From Portunus trituberculatus (Eukaryota; Arthropoda; Malacostraca; Decapoda; Portunidae), in the NCBI RefSeq assembly GCF_017591435.1, contig NC_059300.1:13598128-13662127 (forward strand): a stretch of 64,000 bases of DNA. The letters run 5' to 3'. Below are positions 49,927-61,697 of the stretch, piece after piece. The notes beneath the pieces are model-generated. The model was given only the letters and a program-made list of their open reading frames with translations. It was not told the DNA's origin and did no database searches. Within the stretch, counting starts at the first letter, position 1; every line of letters begins with the position of its first letter. The translations under genes and the position numbers were made by a program.

Positions 49927-50170
49927 GAAAAGTGGCACCCTGGGGTAGGCCTATCAGAAAAGTGGCACCCTGGGGTAGGCCTATCTATCAGAAAAGTGGC
50001 ACCCTGGGGTAGGCCTATCAGAAAAGTGGCACCCTGGGGTAGGCCTATCAGAAAAGTGGCACCCTGGGGTAGGCCTATCAGAAAAGTGGCACCCTGGGGT
50101 AGGCCTATCAGAAAAGTGGCACCCTGGGTTAAGCCTATCAGAAAAGTGGCACCCTGGGGTAGGCCTATAT
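49927..50170. repeat. 30-bp minisatellite, 8 units
   Basis: The unit is AGAAAAGTGGCACCCTGGGG followed by TAGGCCTATC, nearly perfect, with one 4-base TATC insertion between units 2 and 3 and one variant unit (GGGTTAAGCC). The last unit runs into GCCTATATAAGTG, a TATA-box-like sequence. Because 30 is divisible by three, frames stay open (RKVAPWGRPI on +). Repeats are contiguous, without spacers. Confidence 0.96.
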
Positions 50171-50310
50171 AAGTGAAAAGTGTCTCTGTGTTGGGGAGGG
50201 GGTGGGGAGTGATGTGACACCGAGGATTACTCACATAGACCTGTGTGTCAGCGCCAGTAGGCCTATGTGTGTGTCAGGACGCCGCGTCACCATTGTAAGT
50301 ACATGTTGAT

Positions 50311-50312
<2 letters not shown>

Positions 50313-50371
<59 letters not shown>
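50313..50371. repeat. (TC)n microsatellite
   Basis: A pure TC tract. Confidence 0.96.
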
Positions 50372-50374
<3 letters not shown>

Positions 50375-50587
50375 CACTGTGGTGCAGCCGTAGCGGTGAT
50401 GAAGTAGAAGGTGTTCACCCCACCCAGAAAAAAGTCTCATTAAGAATGTCACCTTTTTAATACTTAAGATCAATGTTTCCTATCTCATATCTCGCGTGGT
50501 TGTACTATCGGGGTCTTGCGAGTAGACAAAGTGGCAACCTCGATGTTACAATAGATAAATATGTATTGGTAGTATGTGTTTTAAGAA

Positions 50588-50589
<2 letters not shown>

Positions 50590-50653
<64 letters not shown>
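50590..50653. repeat. (GA)n microsatellite
   Basis: A pure GA tract. Confidence 0.96.
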
Positions 50654-50655
<2 letters not shown>

Positions 50656-50826
50656 TTTGTATATTATAGAGACACATGCAGGTGAGGATCTCGTCCACCC
50701 AGTAGTCCACCCCAGACAGCTGTCCACCTGTCCACCCTCACTTCATCTCGTCCACTAGAAGATGGACTCTCCACCCAGGTTGAACACCACTGGTCCATAA
50801 CAGAACAACATACATTTTGCTTCACT

Positions 50827-50828
50827 TG

Positions 50829-50903
<75 letters not shown>

Positions 50904-50906
50904 TTA

Positions 50907-50952
<46 letters not shown>
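50827..50952. repeat. (CTA)n(TTA)n microsatellite
   Basis: A CTA triplet tract passing into a TTA tract. Confidence 0.96.
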
Positions 50953-50971
50953 CATCGTTGTTATTACCGAG

Positions 50972-51280
50972 ATGAGAGAAAACGGTGTGAACGCTCGACG
51001 GCAGGTCAACACCACGCAACACCAGCACCACCAGAGCACCAGGCCCGTCACCAGCACCACCAGCCGACCCCAGGCACCACCGAACGGCCACCACCACCAC
51101 CACAACAATCACCAAAGTCAACACCAGATTGATTCCAGGTCCCTGCAGAGGCCGAGAGGTGCACCACCACAGCGGGCCGAGCAGAGGTCAACTTACTCAC
51201 TTCCCAGGGGTCAAGGTCATACTCAAGGTCACTCTCAAGGTCACACTCAAGGTCAAGGTCACAGCAAGTCACCAGGATAA
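50972..51280 (+). CDS. Possible His/Gln-rich ORF, unknown product
   Basis: The frame from ATG 50972 gives 102 residues: a basic start (MRENGVNARRQ), a His/Asn/Gln-rich middle with HHHHHNNHQSQHQ, and a GHTQ-type repeat tail ending KSPG. The tail is the translation of the 12-bp TCAAGGTCA array. Low complexity makes chance openness likely, and no domain or splice support is seen. Confidence 0.2.
   Translation: MRENGVNARRQVNTTQHQHHQSTRPVTSTTSRPQAPPNGHHHHHNNHQSQHQIDSRSLQRPRGAPPQRAEQRSTYSLPRGQGHTQGHSQGHTQGQGHSKSPG
51211..51261 (+). promoter_or_regulatory. Array of five TCAAGGTCA motifs
   Basis: Exact TCAAGGTCA occurs at 51211, 51223, 51235, 51247 and 51253, four of them at a 12-bp period. This 9-mer is the extended half-site bound by monomeric nuclear receptors of the FTZ-F1/SF-1 and ERR type. 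It may be only a 12-bp minisatellite; the binding role is inference. Confidence 0.35.
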
Positions 51281-51474
51281 GATGTGACTCCAGATTTTTA
51301 TTATCTGCCATCACAAAGAAAATATACTGGTGAAGTGGTGCACGTTTATGTTCATTATAATGAGTAAGGGGTGTCTGGGGGTGTGTCGGGGTGTCTCAGG
51401 GTGTTCTTGGGTTTTTCTCTCTCTCTTTTTTTTTCTCTTTCTCGATCTTATTTTCAGGGTTTTCAGTCTTTCTA

Positions 51475-51477
<3 letters not shown>

Positions 51478-51548
<71 letters not shown>

Positions 51549-51799
51549 GCCTGTCAGACGTCAGTTTTCTCCGGAACACGTGGATCTGTGTGTCTTGAGT
51601 CACTTCATTATATAGTGAGGGCGGCTGCGGAGGCGTATGGGCTGACTGGGGAAGCTTGGGCGTGAGCATGCATGGGCGGGACAAATATGGGCGGGAGTGG
51701 GTGTGGAGCTGTTGACGCCGCCCATAGCTTTTGTGTGTGTGTGTGTGTGTGTGGTAAGTGAGTGGTAAGTGTGTGTGTGTGTGTTTGTGTGTATCGTGA

Positions 51800-51882
<83 letters not shown>
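51478..51882. repeat. (TC)n and (GT)n microsatellites
   Basis: TC at 51478-51545, GT at 51731-51785 with interruptions, and TC at 51806-51882. Confidence 0.95.
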
Positions 51883-51887
<5 letters not shown>

Positions 51888-53224
51888 TCGTCTGGTCTGG
51901 TCTGGTCTCCTTGCTGTGTCTCGTCTTGTTGACCAGCGTCTGAGGTGATATGATGCTACAATATAGTGGCATGGAAATACTAGTAGTATTGTGTAAACTG
52001 ACACACTGCCGTTCATGATGGCGAAGGTGGGCAGGTGTGGGTGTTGGCGGTGCTGGTGGAGATATCTACATGCTTGTGTGTAGATAGATAGATACATAAG
52101 CTGGTAATTTGTTAGGTTCATTCATACGTAAATTGACAACAGTTCGATGGTGTATACACTGCTATAACAATAAACTTATCAATCAATCAAGTAAACATCA
52201 ATGAGATTTAAAAGGCGAGTGATGAGAGTGTGGGGAACAGCGGGGGAGGGGGAGGTGGAGAGGAGACGAGCGAGGCCCCTGAGACAAGTTTGGTGTGCGT
52301 CACTGACAGGGATAAACTCTCCGTGTCAAGGCCCCATCACACCAGAGGCGGTCCTTACTACGCGCAGCAGGTTCTCAACACGTTCATAAAATTTTTGAGG
52401 ACGTAGTGGAGACGTGATGGAATTGCGAAATCCCTCCACTGCTACGTATCTACCAAGCCTTTACTGCGTACGTCCCTTGATATCGCTACGATATCATTGT
52501 GTCCAATCGGGTTTAACTACGGTCATAACACGCATGTGATCAGGCTCCCGCCACGCTCACTAAGTTCCCGCCATGCTCACTGGGTTCTTACCACGTGCCC
52601 AACCAGCGCGCAATACGCTCACGTGACGCAAGCAGGAAGTGCTGCTTCCTGTCACTTCAGTTCTCGCCTCTCTTCTCTCATCAGTGGTTCTCCAGCTCTT
52701 ACATCATTATATTCATTATCCTCATAACGTCATGCTGCCCAAATTAACTTCAAACTTTCCATCAGTCTGTGGTAATGACCAAACTGGAGCGACTTTTCAA
52801 GGTGGAGCTGGTGACGTAGAATATTTTCATTTGGCAACTGACCACCACCACCACCACTGACCAGACGTCCATTTCATCACCAGACACGAGACCTGGAGTG
52901 GGGGAGAGAGAGAAAATGTTGTGCTCTGATAAGATATTCTTATTTTTCCTCTTTCTTCTATTCTTTCCTGTCCTCTTTCTCACTCACTTATTCACTCACT
53001 CACTCACTCTGAATCCTGTCCTCCACTACCACCACTACCACCATCAGTTCATTCCTCCACCACGGACACAAACACGTCTTGAAGGAAGGTTAGTCCGCCG
53101 CCCAGAGTCACCTCGGCTGTCTGGCTGGCCACCCTGCGTGCCGCGGGACCAGAGGAGCGGTGGAGGGCAGCGGTCGGGGTTGCGGGTGTAACACTGTGTA
53201 TGAATATTGTTTGTGTTTTAATTA

Positions 53225-53404
53225 AGGCGTGTACACACTTGTTGCATTTCCACGTATCGGATCACCGTTGCGTAGCAGTGTTGACAGGATAGTGCTTCAC
53301 CGTTGCGTGTCAAAATATGACACAAAGTTACGCAACGGGTTCCATCCGCCATTTTTCGGTATTTTGGCGTCATCTCAAAGGAATGATACACAACTCACCA
53401 ACCT

Positions 53405-53440
<36 letters not shown>

Positions 53441-53904
53441 ACAAGGAGCGTGGGATCGTCCAGTTGCATGTTCAGTGTTGTCGTGGACGGGCATGAATAT
53501 TTTTTGCAATTTTGACCCCAATTGCAGACAAACTCAAAATCAGTTGTGTGTATCCTTGTCACGTTTTGATACAGTTCCGTCACATGCTGGAATTTCAAGT
53601 CAGTCAACACAGTATTGTTTCATTACACATACATAGTGTAGACACCCACCAACTCCGTCATTCATTTTTCCTTTTATTGATTTGATGTTCATGAATAAAA
53701 CTAAACGTGGCCACAGACAACTGCACATTTGCACTCATATCTACGGTCAGGAACAAACTGAATGACACTGTTGCATCACTCAACGATGATACACCACGCG
53801 GATAGGCAAAAATGGGTACAATACCCTGTTGCACGGTAACGCATTATAAGGTGATACGCAACGATGAAACGATGCGTGGAAATTCAGTAAGTGTGTACAC
53901 ACCT
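53225..53904. mobile_element. PIF/Harbinger-like MITE (680 bp), copy A
   Basis: Flanked by TTA on both sides (53222-53224 and 53905-53907). The left end AGGCGTGTACACACTTGTTG, continuing CATTTCCACG, matches the right end read on the other strand: AGGTGTGTACACACTTACTG, then AATTTCCACG. A TTA/TAA target duplication and such termini fit the PIF/Harbinger superfamily. Subterminal GTTGCGT/ACGCAAC motifs recur near 53267, 53300, 53329 and 53857 and may be transposase-binding repeats. A (GT)n tract at 53405-53438 lies inside. No transposase frame is present. Confidence 0.85.
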
Positions 53905-54059
53905 TTAGAAAGTGTTGGTGGTGATGATGTCAGTGTGCTGTGTATTGGTGGTGGTGGTGGTGATTGTTGGTGATGGTGTGTTTGCTTGTTTTGCATCGTG
54001 AATATTGATTGATTGAGTGGCTGAAAGATTGACGGATTGATGGATAGATTGCCTGTCTA

Positions 54060-54370
54060 ACTAATAGATTCACTGACTGACTGACATTTGGACTGACTTT
54101 CTGACTGACTGACTGACTGACTGATTAAATGAATAAAATACTAACTAAATGACTGACTATCTGGCTGACTGACTATTTGGCTAACTGACTGAATGGGCAG
54201 ATGCGGGAACTGGCAGTGGTTGGTGGTGGTGGTGGTGGTGGTAGTGGTATTTATATGCTTGTGTGAAGATAGATGGATAAGCGGGTAATTTGATGGGTTG
54301 ATAGATATGTAAATAGACAGTTGGGCAAACAAACAGATAGATGGATAGGCAGGCAGATAGATGAGTCAAT
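54060..54370. repeat. GACT/GATA-type tandem repeats and (TGG)n
   Basis: Imperfect CTGA tetranucleotide repeats, a (TGG)n tract and scattered GATA repeats. The same block occurs in copy B at about 62320-62630. Confidence 0.85.
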
Positions 54371-54774
54371 GAATTCGTATATAAATAATAATATAGATGT
54401 GTATGTAGATAGAAAAAGTCTATATTGCTCTACTTAGTATCCTGTCACCCTGGTTTATTGTCAGAAATACTCGTATATCAGGCGGTAGAAATGGAGAATG
54501 AGAAAAATAGTACAGTCTGCCTTTTAAGCACCTTGTTTATTGCCTCGCGGATTTGCCAACACTCGCTGTACAACAAGATACAATTTAATATTTCCTGCTT
54601 TGACAAATAACAAAAGCTGGACACGATAACGAAGAGGAAGATGTCACAATAACCAATAAATCGACATGTGGTATTTGTATAAGCATAGCGTCTCATTAAT
54701 AAGAGATTTAGTGACAGATAGTTATCATAAACATATATACATGCGTCCTGACTTCACAGATAACCTTTTGCTAC

Positions 54775-54855
54775 GGCAGTAGTCTCTTAGCGGTGGTGGT
54801 GGTGAACACAGTTGTGGCGGTGGGCTATACTGACCCATGCACATCCACACCCAGA

Positions 54856-54933
<78 letters not shown>

Positions 54934-56906
54934 TAAAGTGAAGTGTTGCTATATTACCGACAGTTTTCAAGGAGCACCAAGAGGCAATCAGTATGAGAAA
55001 CCGTGCAAGCCTTCACCACACTGCCTAATCTTCGTCTATTAAAGGTATTTATAAGGCTATTCACTTAATGTTAGGTTTTCTTTACATATGAGAGTGAAAA
55101 CAGTACGCAAATATTTTCAAGTAATGGTATAAGGAGCATAAAAGAGCAAGGCGTCTGTATTACCCTCTCATATTTGTTTCCTTCACTTACCCTCGGCCAA
55201 ACATGTGTCACAAGGTAGCCACCAGTCTAACATTTCATTTAGTCTAGTCAAAATTTCTCTGTGTGGCTTAATTTTGGTTTGGTGAGATGATAAAGGCTAT
55301 ATATGGATGTCCCGCCGCCGGTGTTGCCTCCAGGCCGCTTCCCCCCCGACGGTCCCCTAGCCAACACCCTACACCCGCCCTCACCCACCCGTCACCAGCC
55401 AGTTGGGTCAAATACTTTTTTTCCAATATTTCCTGACGCTAATATTACGCTTCCATGGTATGTTTTTATGGTTTCTATAAATGTTTCGTTGTGTTTGAAG
55501 TGTGTTCCGCGCCTGTGCTGGGTAAATATGTGGCGTTTAGTGGTGTTTTATGGCGTATGTTAAAGGCTTTTAACGCTCAAAATTTCCCACTTGGAGTTTT
55601 GAGCTTTTTCATTTCAAGGTATAAGTGGGCCTTTATGGTAGCAAAAGAGTGCCTGTCCTCTTTTAAGTGTGAAATCAATCTATTGAGTGAAATATGTGGA
55701 CTTTGAAATGGTGTTTGGTGCTGTTGTAAAAAGCTCTTATTTTTCTTTATTTTATTTGCTCACGTTTCTGCTTCTCGGTCTAACACGCTGTAGAATGCCC
55801 TAAAAGCTAGCTCAGACTCCTGAAATGTGATAAAATACACGCCAAGTGAAAATGGCTTGACTTTACAGGACGTTTTAAGAGATTTATGGGTTAAAATGTT
55901 TTGTACTTTTAACGTACTTAATTTAGACCTTTTTTAAAAACCAGTTAAGCTGGAGATATTTTGATATTTTGAAAATTAGTTTAAGTATTTATCACGTCAT
56001 AAAATAACAAGCATTTGGCCGTGGCCTCGTTTTTGTAAAAGTCATTTTGAAATGAAATGATTTACGTAATTTAGCCGAGTCAGCCCCGTTCCCGTTCTCT
56101 CTCGGATGACCACAGCCCACCCAGGTAGTGGCTGGCGCCAATTTTCCAAATCCACAGTTCGTCGATATTTTGCCTAATATCTAGTGATTTCTACGTGTTT
56201 TCGTGGGTTTCTAGGTTCAGATGTTTAGATAATTGTAGCAGAAAGAGGAAGAAAGTTGAAATAAAGGAGGATAAAGAGGAAGAGAGGAGAAATGGAGGAG
56301 GAAGAGGAGCAGCAGCAAAGCCATAATACTTAAGTCACCCTCCTTTTCCTAAATATTTTGCCTAATATCTAGTGTTTTGATGTGTTTCTAGGCTCAGACG
56401 TGTGGATGGAAGGAGGAGGAGGAAGAAGAAGGAGTAATAATGGAGAAGAATGAAGAAAAAATGAGAAATAAAGGTGGAATAGTAGAAGAAGCCAAGGTGT
56501 AATATTTAGGTAAGTGTATTAGTATGTTTTGAGTGTGGTTTGGGAGAACTTTGAGGGATTGGTTGGTGTTCTGAGTGGGATTTGGTATTATTATGAGTGT
56601 TATAAGTGGTGGGGGGGGTTAGTGGTCTTTTGGGTGTGTGTGGGGGATATTTAATTAAATATTGGGTGTTTCTAGTGAGTTTGGAGGTATTTTAACCTGT
56701 TCTGTGTTTTCTTAGTGTGTTCTGGAATGTTATTGAGATTTTAAGAGGGTTTGGGTATGTGTGGTTTGTCGTGGGTGTGTGTAAGAGTGAATTGGGCCTA
56801 TACAAGGATTTTTGAGTATGTTTTGAGGCCCTCAACAGGCTAGCTCAGTGTCAGTGGGCCCTTATAACAAGTGTCCTTTATCATTGATTACCCGCTTCGT
56901 TCCCAG
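54775..56906. other. No firm gene; (CA)n tract and duplicated exon-like blocks
   Basis: (CA)n occupies 54857-54931. A GC-rich block at 55305-55400 could be a first exon or promoter. Two related blocks at about 56168-56340 and 56352-56518 each contain TTTTGCCTAATATCTAGTG and an acceptor-like TTTCTAG. The second ends AATATTTAG|gtaagtg, a strong donor. All frames in these blocks contain stops, so they would be untranslated exons or chance. Confidence 0.4.
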
Positions 56907-57059
56907 GTGACGACAGGCAGAATGAGGTGGACGTGGCGGAGGCTGTGGGCGGTCAATTCACGGCGCAGATTACCTACACCTTGCACCACACTGACTGCCC
57001 GCCGCTGTTCACTAAAGTCGGGCAAGCCTGTGTCTCCGTGTTCTGCCCTGGATATAGGA
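56907..57059 (+). CDS. Candidate exon resembling a C-type lectin domain start
   Basis: After acceptor cgttcccag the frame opens with DDRQNEVDVAEAVGGQFTAQ and continues HHTDCPPLFTKVGQACVSVF. The pattern CPPxFTxVGxxC is the usual first strand of C-type lectin-like domains in arthropods. The exon needs one base from upstream (GT completes the codon) and a possible donor GGA|gtaaag would close it in the same phase after 153 bp. It is richer in G+C than its surroundings. The rest of the domain (WIGL, WND motifs) is not seen; a 90-bp (TC)n tract follows. Resemblance is short and from memory. Confidence 0.4.
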
Positions 57060-57111
57060 GTAAAGGAAATTGTGGTTTTTGGTGTTGTTGTTTTTCTGTT
57101 AAGATTTGTTT

Positions 57112-57112
<1 letters not shown>

Positions 57113-57201
<89 letters not shown>

Positions 57202-57220
57202 GTGTAGTGTAGTGGTGTTC

Positions 57221-57271
<51 letters not shown>
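57113..57271. repeat. (TC)n and (GT)n microsatellites
   Basis: TC at 57113-57200 and GT at 57221-57271. Confidence 0.96.
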
Positions 57272-57272
<1 letters not shown>

Positions 57273-57481
57273 TAGGGATGATATTGGTAACTTGGGTGTC
57301 TGTAATGTGTTTTGGGTGAGCTTTTTATATTTTGAGGTGTTGCAGGGTGTTTTGGGTTAGTTTTGAGTGATTTAAGTTGTTTGTGTGTGTGTCAGTTGTG
57401 TATGGTGTGTTTTGTGGTGTGGTGTCAGTATTGGTGCATACTGTGTGCTTGTAGTGAATTGTAAGTGCGTTTATTGGTACT

Positions 57482-57841
57482 ATGAGGTTTTTCATGTTGG
57501 CAGTATCCAAGGGATTTGACAAAGCTAGTTTCAATGATTTCAAATTGTTGACCATTATAACAGGTTCGGCAGTGTTCCAAATTGATATGGACAGTAAACT
57601 GAACAATTGTTTTGGTATTATGGGTTTGGTACGGCAGTTTTCCTCCTTAGGTCTACAGAGCCACTCACGCAAACCCGATCCACCTTGGCTCTCCTTAACA
57701 TACCATCCTTATCGTTACATCATCCACAATTCCTTCCCCAACCCTGTGTACTACAAGACAACAGGCATTGAGGAGGACGCCATTTCAATATTGTTCCATC
57801 TCTTGTTCCAGGATTCAGTACTACTAACGCCAAAGAAGTGA
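57482..57841 (+). CDS. Uncharacterised open segment, repeated in inverted form
   Basis: An open frame of about 119 codons from ATG 57482, with MRFFMLAVSKGFDKASFNDF near the start and LSLTYHPYRYIIHNSFPNPV toward the end; TAG/TGA-free until 57841. The part after about 57610 is repeated almost without change, on the other strand, at 63574-63840. Alternatively ttgttccag|GATTCAG at 57811 is an acceptor and a different frame (TNAKEVRQVFGVSVHDIQQT) is the real one. No domain is recognised. Confidence 0.25.
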   Translation: MRFFMLAVSKGFDKASFNDFKLLTIITGSAVFQIDMDSKLNNCFGIMGLVRQFSSLGLQSHSRKPDPPWLSLTYHPYRYIIHNSFPNPVYYKTTGIEEDAISILFHLLFQDSVLLTPKK

Positions 57842-58600
57842 GGCAAGTTTTTGGAGTGAGCGTGCATGACATACAACAGACACCAGACTGCTACTACTGC
57901 CGGTGTTGCCAAAGGAACAAGAGGAGGAAAAAAGGAAGAGAAAGAAGAAAAGGGTGATTCTTGGAGACGTACCAATAAAGTTCTGAAGGTTGGCCACAGA
58001 TCTTCATCACTGGTGTAGTGTATTTCATTGACCATTTGTAGATTGGGTTGATAAATTTGTAGAATTTGTAGACAGTTGTAGATATGTAGCGGGTATGGTT
58101 TTTTGCAATGCCTTATCTACACCAGCAGAAAACGGTAATATTTAGAAGTTATGCATAGCATTGTAATAGGAGTGTACGGTGTACATATGTATATAGTATT
58201 TAAGGAAGGAGAGTGTAGACTAAGAGAGGAAGGTAACCTCTTGGGTCACGATTCCTCTGCTCATCACTCATCATTCCTGTTGTGAAGCACAAAGGTATTG
58301 TTACGTGTTTCCCGAGATGATGTTTTGTGAGTCTTTCAATGCAATACTTAATTTAAGTGTCTGGCCAGTGTCTTGTAACGTGGTGCAGTTTTTGTTACTT
58401 GTATTTATTTTTCATACCTACTGATATGACGATATCTTGTGAATGATACTCCTATATATTTCTAATGGCAACACAATATCTCTTGATATAATAAAATGCA
58501 TAATGTATCGACTTGTTTTCCTATCAGTTGAAAGAGATGCAAAACAATATCTGGTTTGCAAGTGAAGCGAAATTAGTCAACAATTTGCTGCATGGCGCCA
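57842..58600. other. No gene recognised
   Basis: Purine-rich stretch at 57900-57950, then AT-rich sequence. The piece 58112-58157 recurs inverted at 63533-63578. Confidence 0.5.
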
Positions 58601-59176
58601 CAGCGTCTGAGGTGATATGATGCCACAATATAGTTGCATGGAAATACTAGTAGTAATGTGTAAACTGACACACTCCCGTTCATGATGGCGAAGGTGGGCA
58701 GGTGTGGGTGTTGGCGGTGCTGGAGAAGATATTTACATGCTTGTGTGTAGATAGATAGATAGATAACTTGGTAATTTGATAGGTTCATTCATAGGGAAAT
58801 GAACAACATTTCGATGGTGTATACACTGCTACAACAATAAACTTATCAATCAATCAATCAAACATCAATCGGATTTAAAAGGCGAGTGATTAGAGGGTGG
58901 CGATCGAGACTCCCGAGACAGGTTTGCTCTGCGTCACTCGGAGGGATAAACGGTCAACGGGGCCTATACTGATTAGCCTGTGTGTTAATCAAGCCAATTA
59001 CTTCGTCTAGGAACATTTGTAGCATGTATAACAATGATTTGGCGGTCTTTTTGCGGCTTTTCAAGGTGGATCTGGTGACGTAGAATATTTCCATTTGGCA
59101 ACTCCCCACCACGTCCACCACCACCACCGCCGCCAGTGACCAGACGTCCTCTTCCTCACCAGACACGAGACCTGGG
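58601..59176. repeat. Diverged, internally deleted third copy of the duplication
   Basis: 58601-58890 aligns to 51938-52224 (shared CAGCGTCTGAGGTGATATGA and TTCATGATGGCGAAGGTGGG, with several substitutions). 59057-59176 aligns to 52793-52896 (CAAGGTGGA.CTGGTGACGTAGAATATTT). The part corresponding to about 52225-52790 is replaced by a shorter unrelated segment. It is clearly older than copies A and B. Confidence 0.85.
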
Positions 59177-59710
59177 AACACGGTGACCGCCCCACTTGCC
59201 CCACCTAGTCCACCAGCTCCACCTGCTCAGTGAGAGGGTGAGTCTATTAATAGAGTGGAGGTAACAAACATGATGAGACAGTGATGGGACGGTAATGGGG
59301 CGGATAATTTAATAGAAAGCTGTATAATAATGCACTGAAGGGGTGACGTGACGTGTGGGAGTGAGTGGATAGAGAAGGGTAGTTAATTAATGGTGCCACA
59401 GAGTCATTAGTGATGGGACGGTGATGGGACAGTGACGGGGTTGACAGGCTGTACTAGGAAGGTGTGTCGTGCATTGAAGGAGTCACATGTGGACAGTTAG
59501 CGGTAAGGTAGTTAATTAGGCGTATGGTAGTTATAATGCGTGGGAGGGTGGTGCCTGCTTTAACAAGAAACACAAGAGGGCATGGCGAGGTGGACTGCTG
59601 GAAGATAATTACACTGAACTCTGCTTTATGTAGTGCATCAATCACCACCACAAGATGGAGACACTCTTTGTAAGAGTTACACGCCGCCTCCTGACACTTC
59701 TAGTAAACAT

Positions 59711-59711
<1 letters not shown>
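59177..59711. other. No gene recognised
   Basis: Unique sequence with loosely repeated GTGATGGGACGGT motifs near 59280-59430. Confidence 0.5.
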
Positions 59712-59785
<74 letters not shown>

Positions 59786-59962
59786 CTGTCAGACGTCAGT
59801 TTTCTCCGGAACACGTGGATCTGTGTGTCTTGAGTCACTTCATTATATAGTGAGGGCGGCTGCGGAGGCGTATGGGCTGACTGGGGAAGCTTGGGCGTGA
59901 GCATGCATGGGCGGGACAAATATGGGCGGCAGTGGGTGTGGAGCTGTTGACGCCGCCCATAG

Positions 59963-60010
<48 letters not shown>

Positions 60011-60034
60011 GTGTGTATCGTGATTCTCCTCTCT

Positions 60035-60119
<85 letters not shown>

Positions 60120-61647
60120 TCGTCTGGTCTGGTCTGGTCTCCTTGCTGTGTCTCGTCTTGTTGACCAGCGTCTGAGGTGATATGATGCTACAATATAGTG
60201 GCATGGAAATACTAGTAGTATTGTGTAAACTGACACACTGCCGTTCATGATGGCGAAGGTGGGCAGGTGTGGGTGTTGGCGGTGCTGGTGGAGATATCTA
60301 CATGCTTGTGTGTAGATAGATAGATACATAAGCTGGTAATTTGTTAGGTTCATTCATACGTAAATTGACAACAGTTCGATGGTGTATACACTGCTATAAC
60401 AATAAACTTATCAATCAATCAAGTAAACATCAATGAGATTTAAAAGGCGAGTGATGAGAGTGTGGGGAACAGCGGGGGAGGGGGAGGTGGAGAGGAGACG
60501 AGCGAGGCCCCTGAGACAAGTTTGGTGTGCGTCACTGACAGGGATAAACTCTCCGTGTCAAGGCCCCATCACACCAGAGGCGGTCCTTACTACGCGCAGC
60601 AGGTTCTCAACACGTTCATAAAATTTTTGAGGACGTAGTGGAGACGTGATGGAATTGCGAAATCCCTCCACTGCTACGTATCTACCAAGCCTTTACTGCG
60701 TACGTCCCTTGATATCGCTACGATATCACTGTGTCCAATCGGGTTTAACTACGGTCATAACACGCATGTGATCAGGCTCCCGCCACGCTCACTAAGTTCC
60801 CGCCATGCTCACTGGGTTCTTACCACGTGCCCAACCAGCGCGCAATACGCTCACGTGACGCAAGCAGGAAGTGCTGCTTCCTGTCACTTCAGTTCTCGCC
60901 TCTCTTCTCTCATCAGTGGTTCTCCAGCTCTTACATCATTATATTCATTATCCTCATAACGTCATGCTGCCCAAATTAACTTCAAACTTTCCATCAGTCT
61001 GTGGTAATGACCAAACTGGAGCGACTTTTCAAGGTGGAGCTGGTGACGTAGAATATTTTCATTTGGCAACTGACCACCACCACCACCACCACCACTGACC
61101 AGACGTCCATTTCATCACCAGACACGAGACCTGGAGTAGGGGGAGAGAGAGAAAATGTTGTGCTCTGATAAGATATTCTTATTTTTCCTCTTTCTTCTAT
61201 TCTTTCCTGTCCTCTTTCTCACTCACTTATTCACTCACTCACTCACTCACTCTGAATCCTGTCCTCCACTACCACCACTACCACCATCAGTTCATTCCTC
61301 CACCACGGACACAAACACGTCTTGAAGGAATGTTAGTCCGCCGCCCAGAGTCACCTTGGCTGTCTGGCCGGCCACCCTGCGTGCCGCGGGACCAGAGGAG
61401 CGGTGGAGGGCGGCGGTCGGGGTTGCGGGTGTAACACTGTGTATGAATATTGTTTGTGTTTTAATTAAGGCGTGTACACACTTGTTGCATTTCCACGTAT
61501 CGGATCACCGTTGCGTAGCAGTGTTGACAGGATAGTGCTTCACCGTTGCGTGTCAAAATATGACACAAAGTTACGCAACGGGTTCCATCCGCCATTTTTC
61601 GGTATTTTGGCGTCATCTCAAAGGAATGATACACAACTCACCAACCT

Positions 61648-61697
<50 letters not shown>

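Larger units (their letters stand above)
51478..54774. repeat. Segmental duplication, copy A (~3.2 kb)
   Basis: From the (TC)n tract to about 54774 the sequence is nearly identical to 59712-63032, in the same orientation and offset by 8235 bp at the left end. The two differ by few substitutions (for example ATATCATTG/ATATCACTG and GAAGGTTAG/GAATGTTAG) and by microsatellite lengths. Left of the (TC)n tracts the flanks are unrelated. Contents are GT/TC tracts, GC-rich unique sequence, a Harbinger-like MITE, and GACT and TGG tandem repeats. No certain gene lies inside. Confidence 0.95.

Noticed and set aside
49927..50170. CRISPR-like array of 30-bp repeats
   Set aside because: The repeats are contiguous without unique spacers, and the genome is eukaryotic. 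It is a minisatellite.
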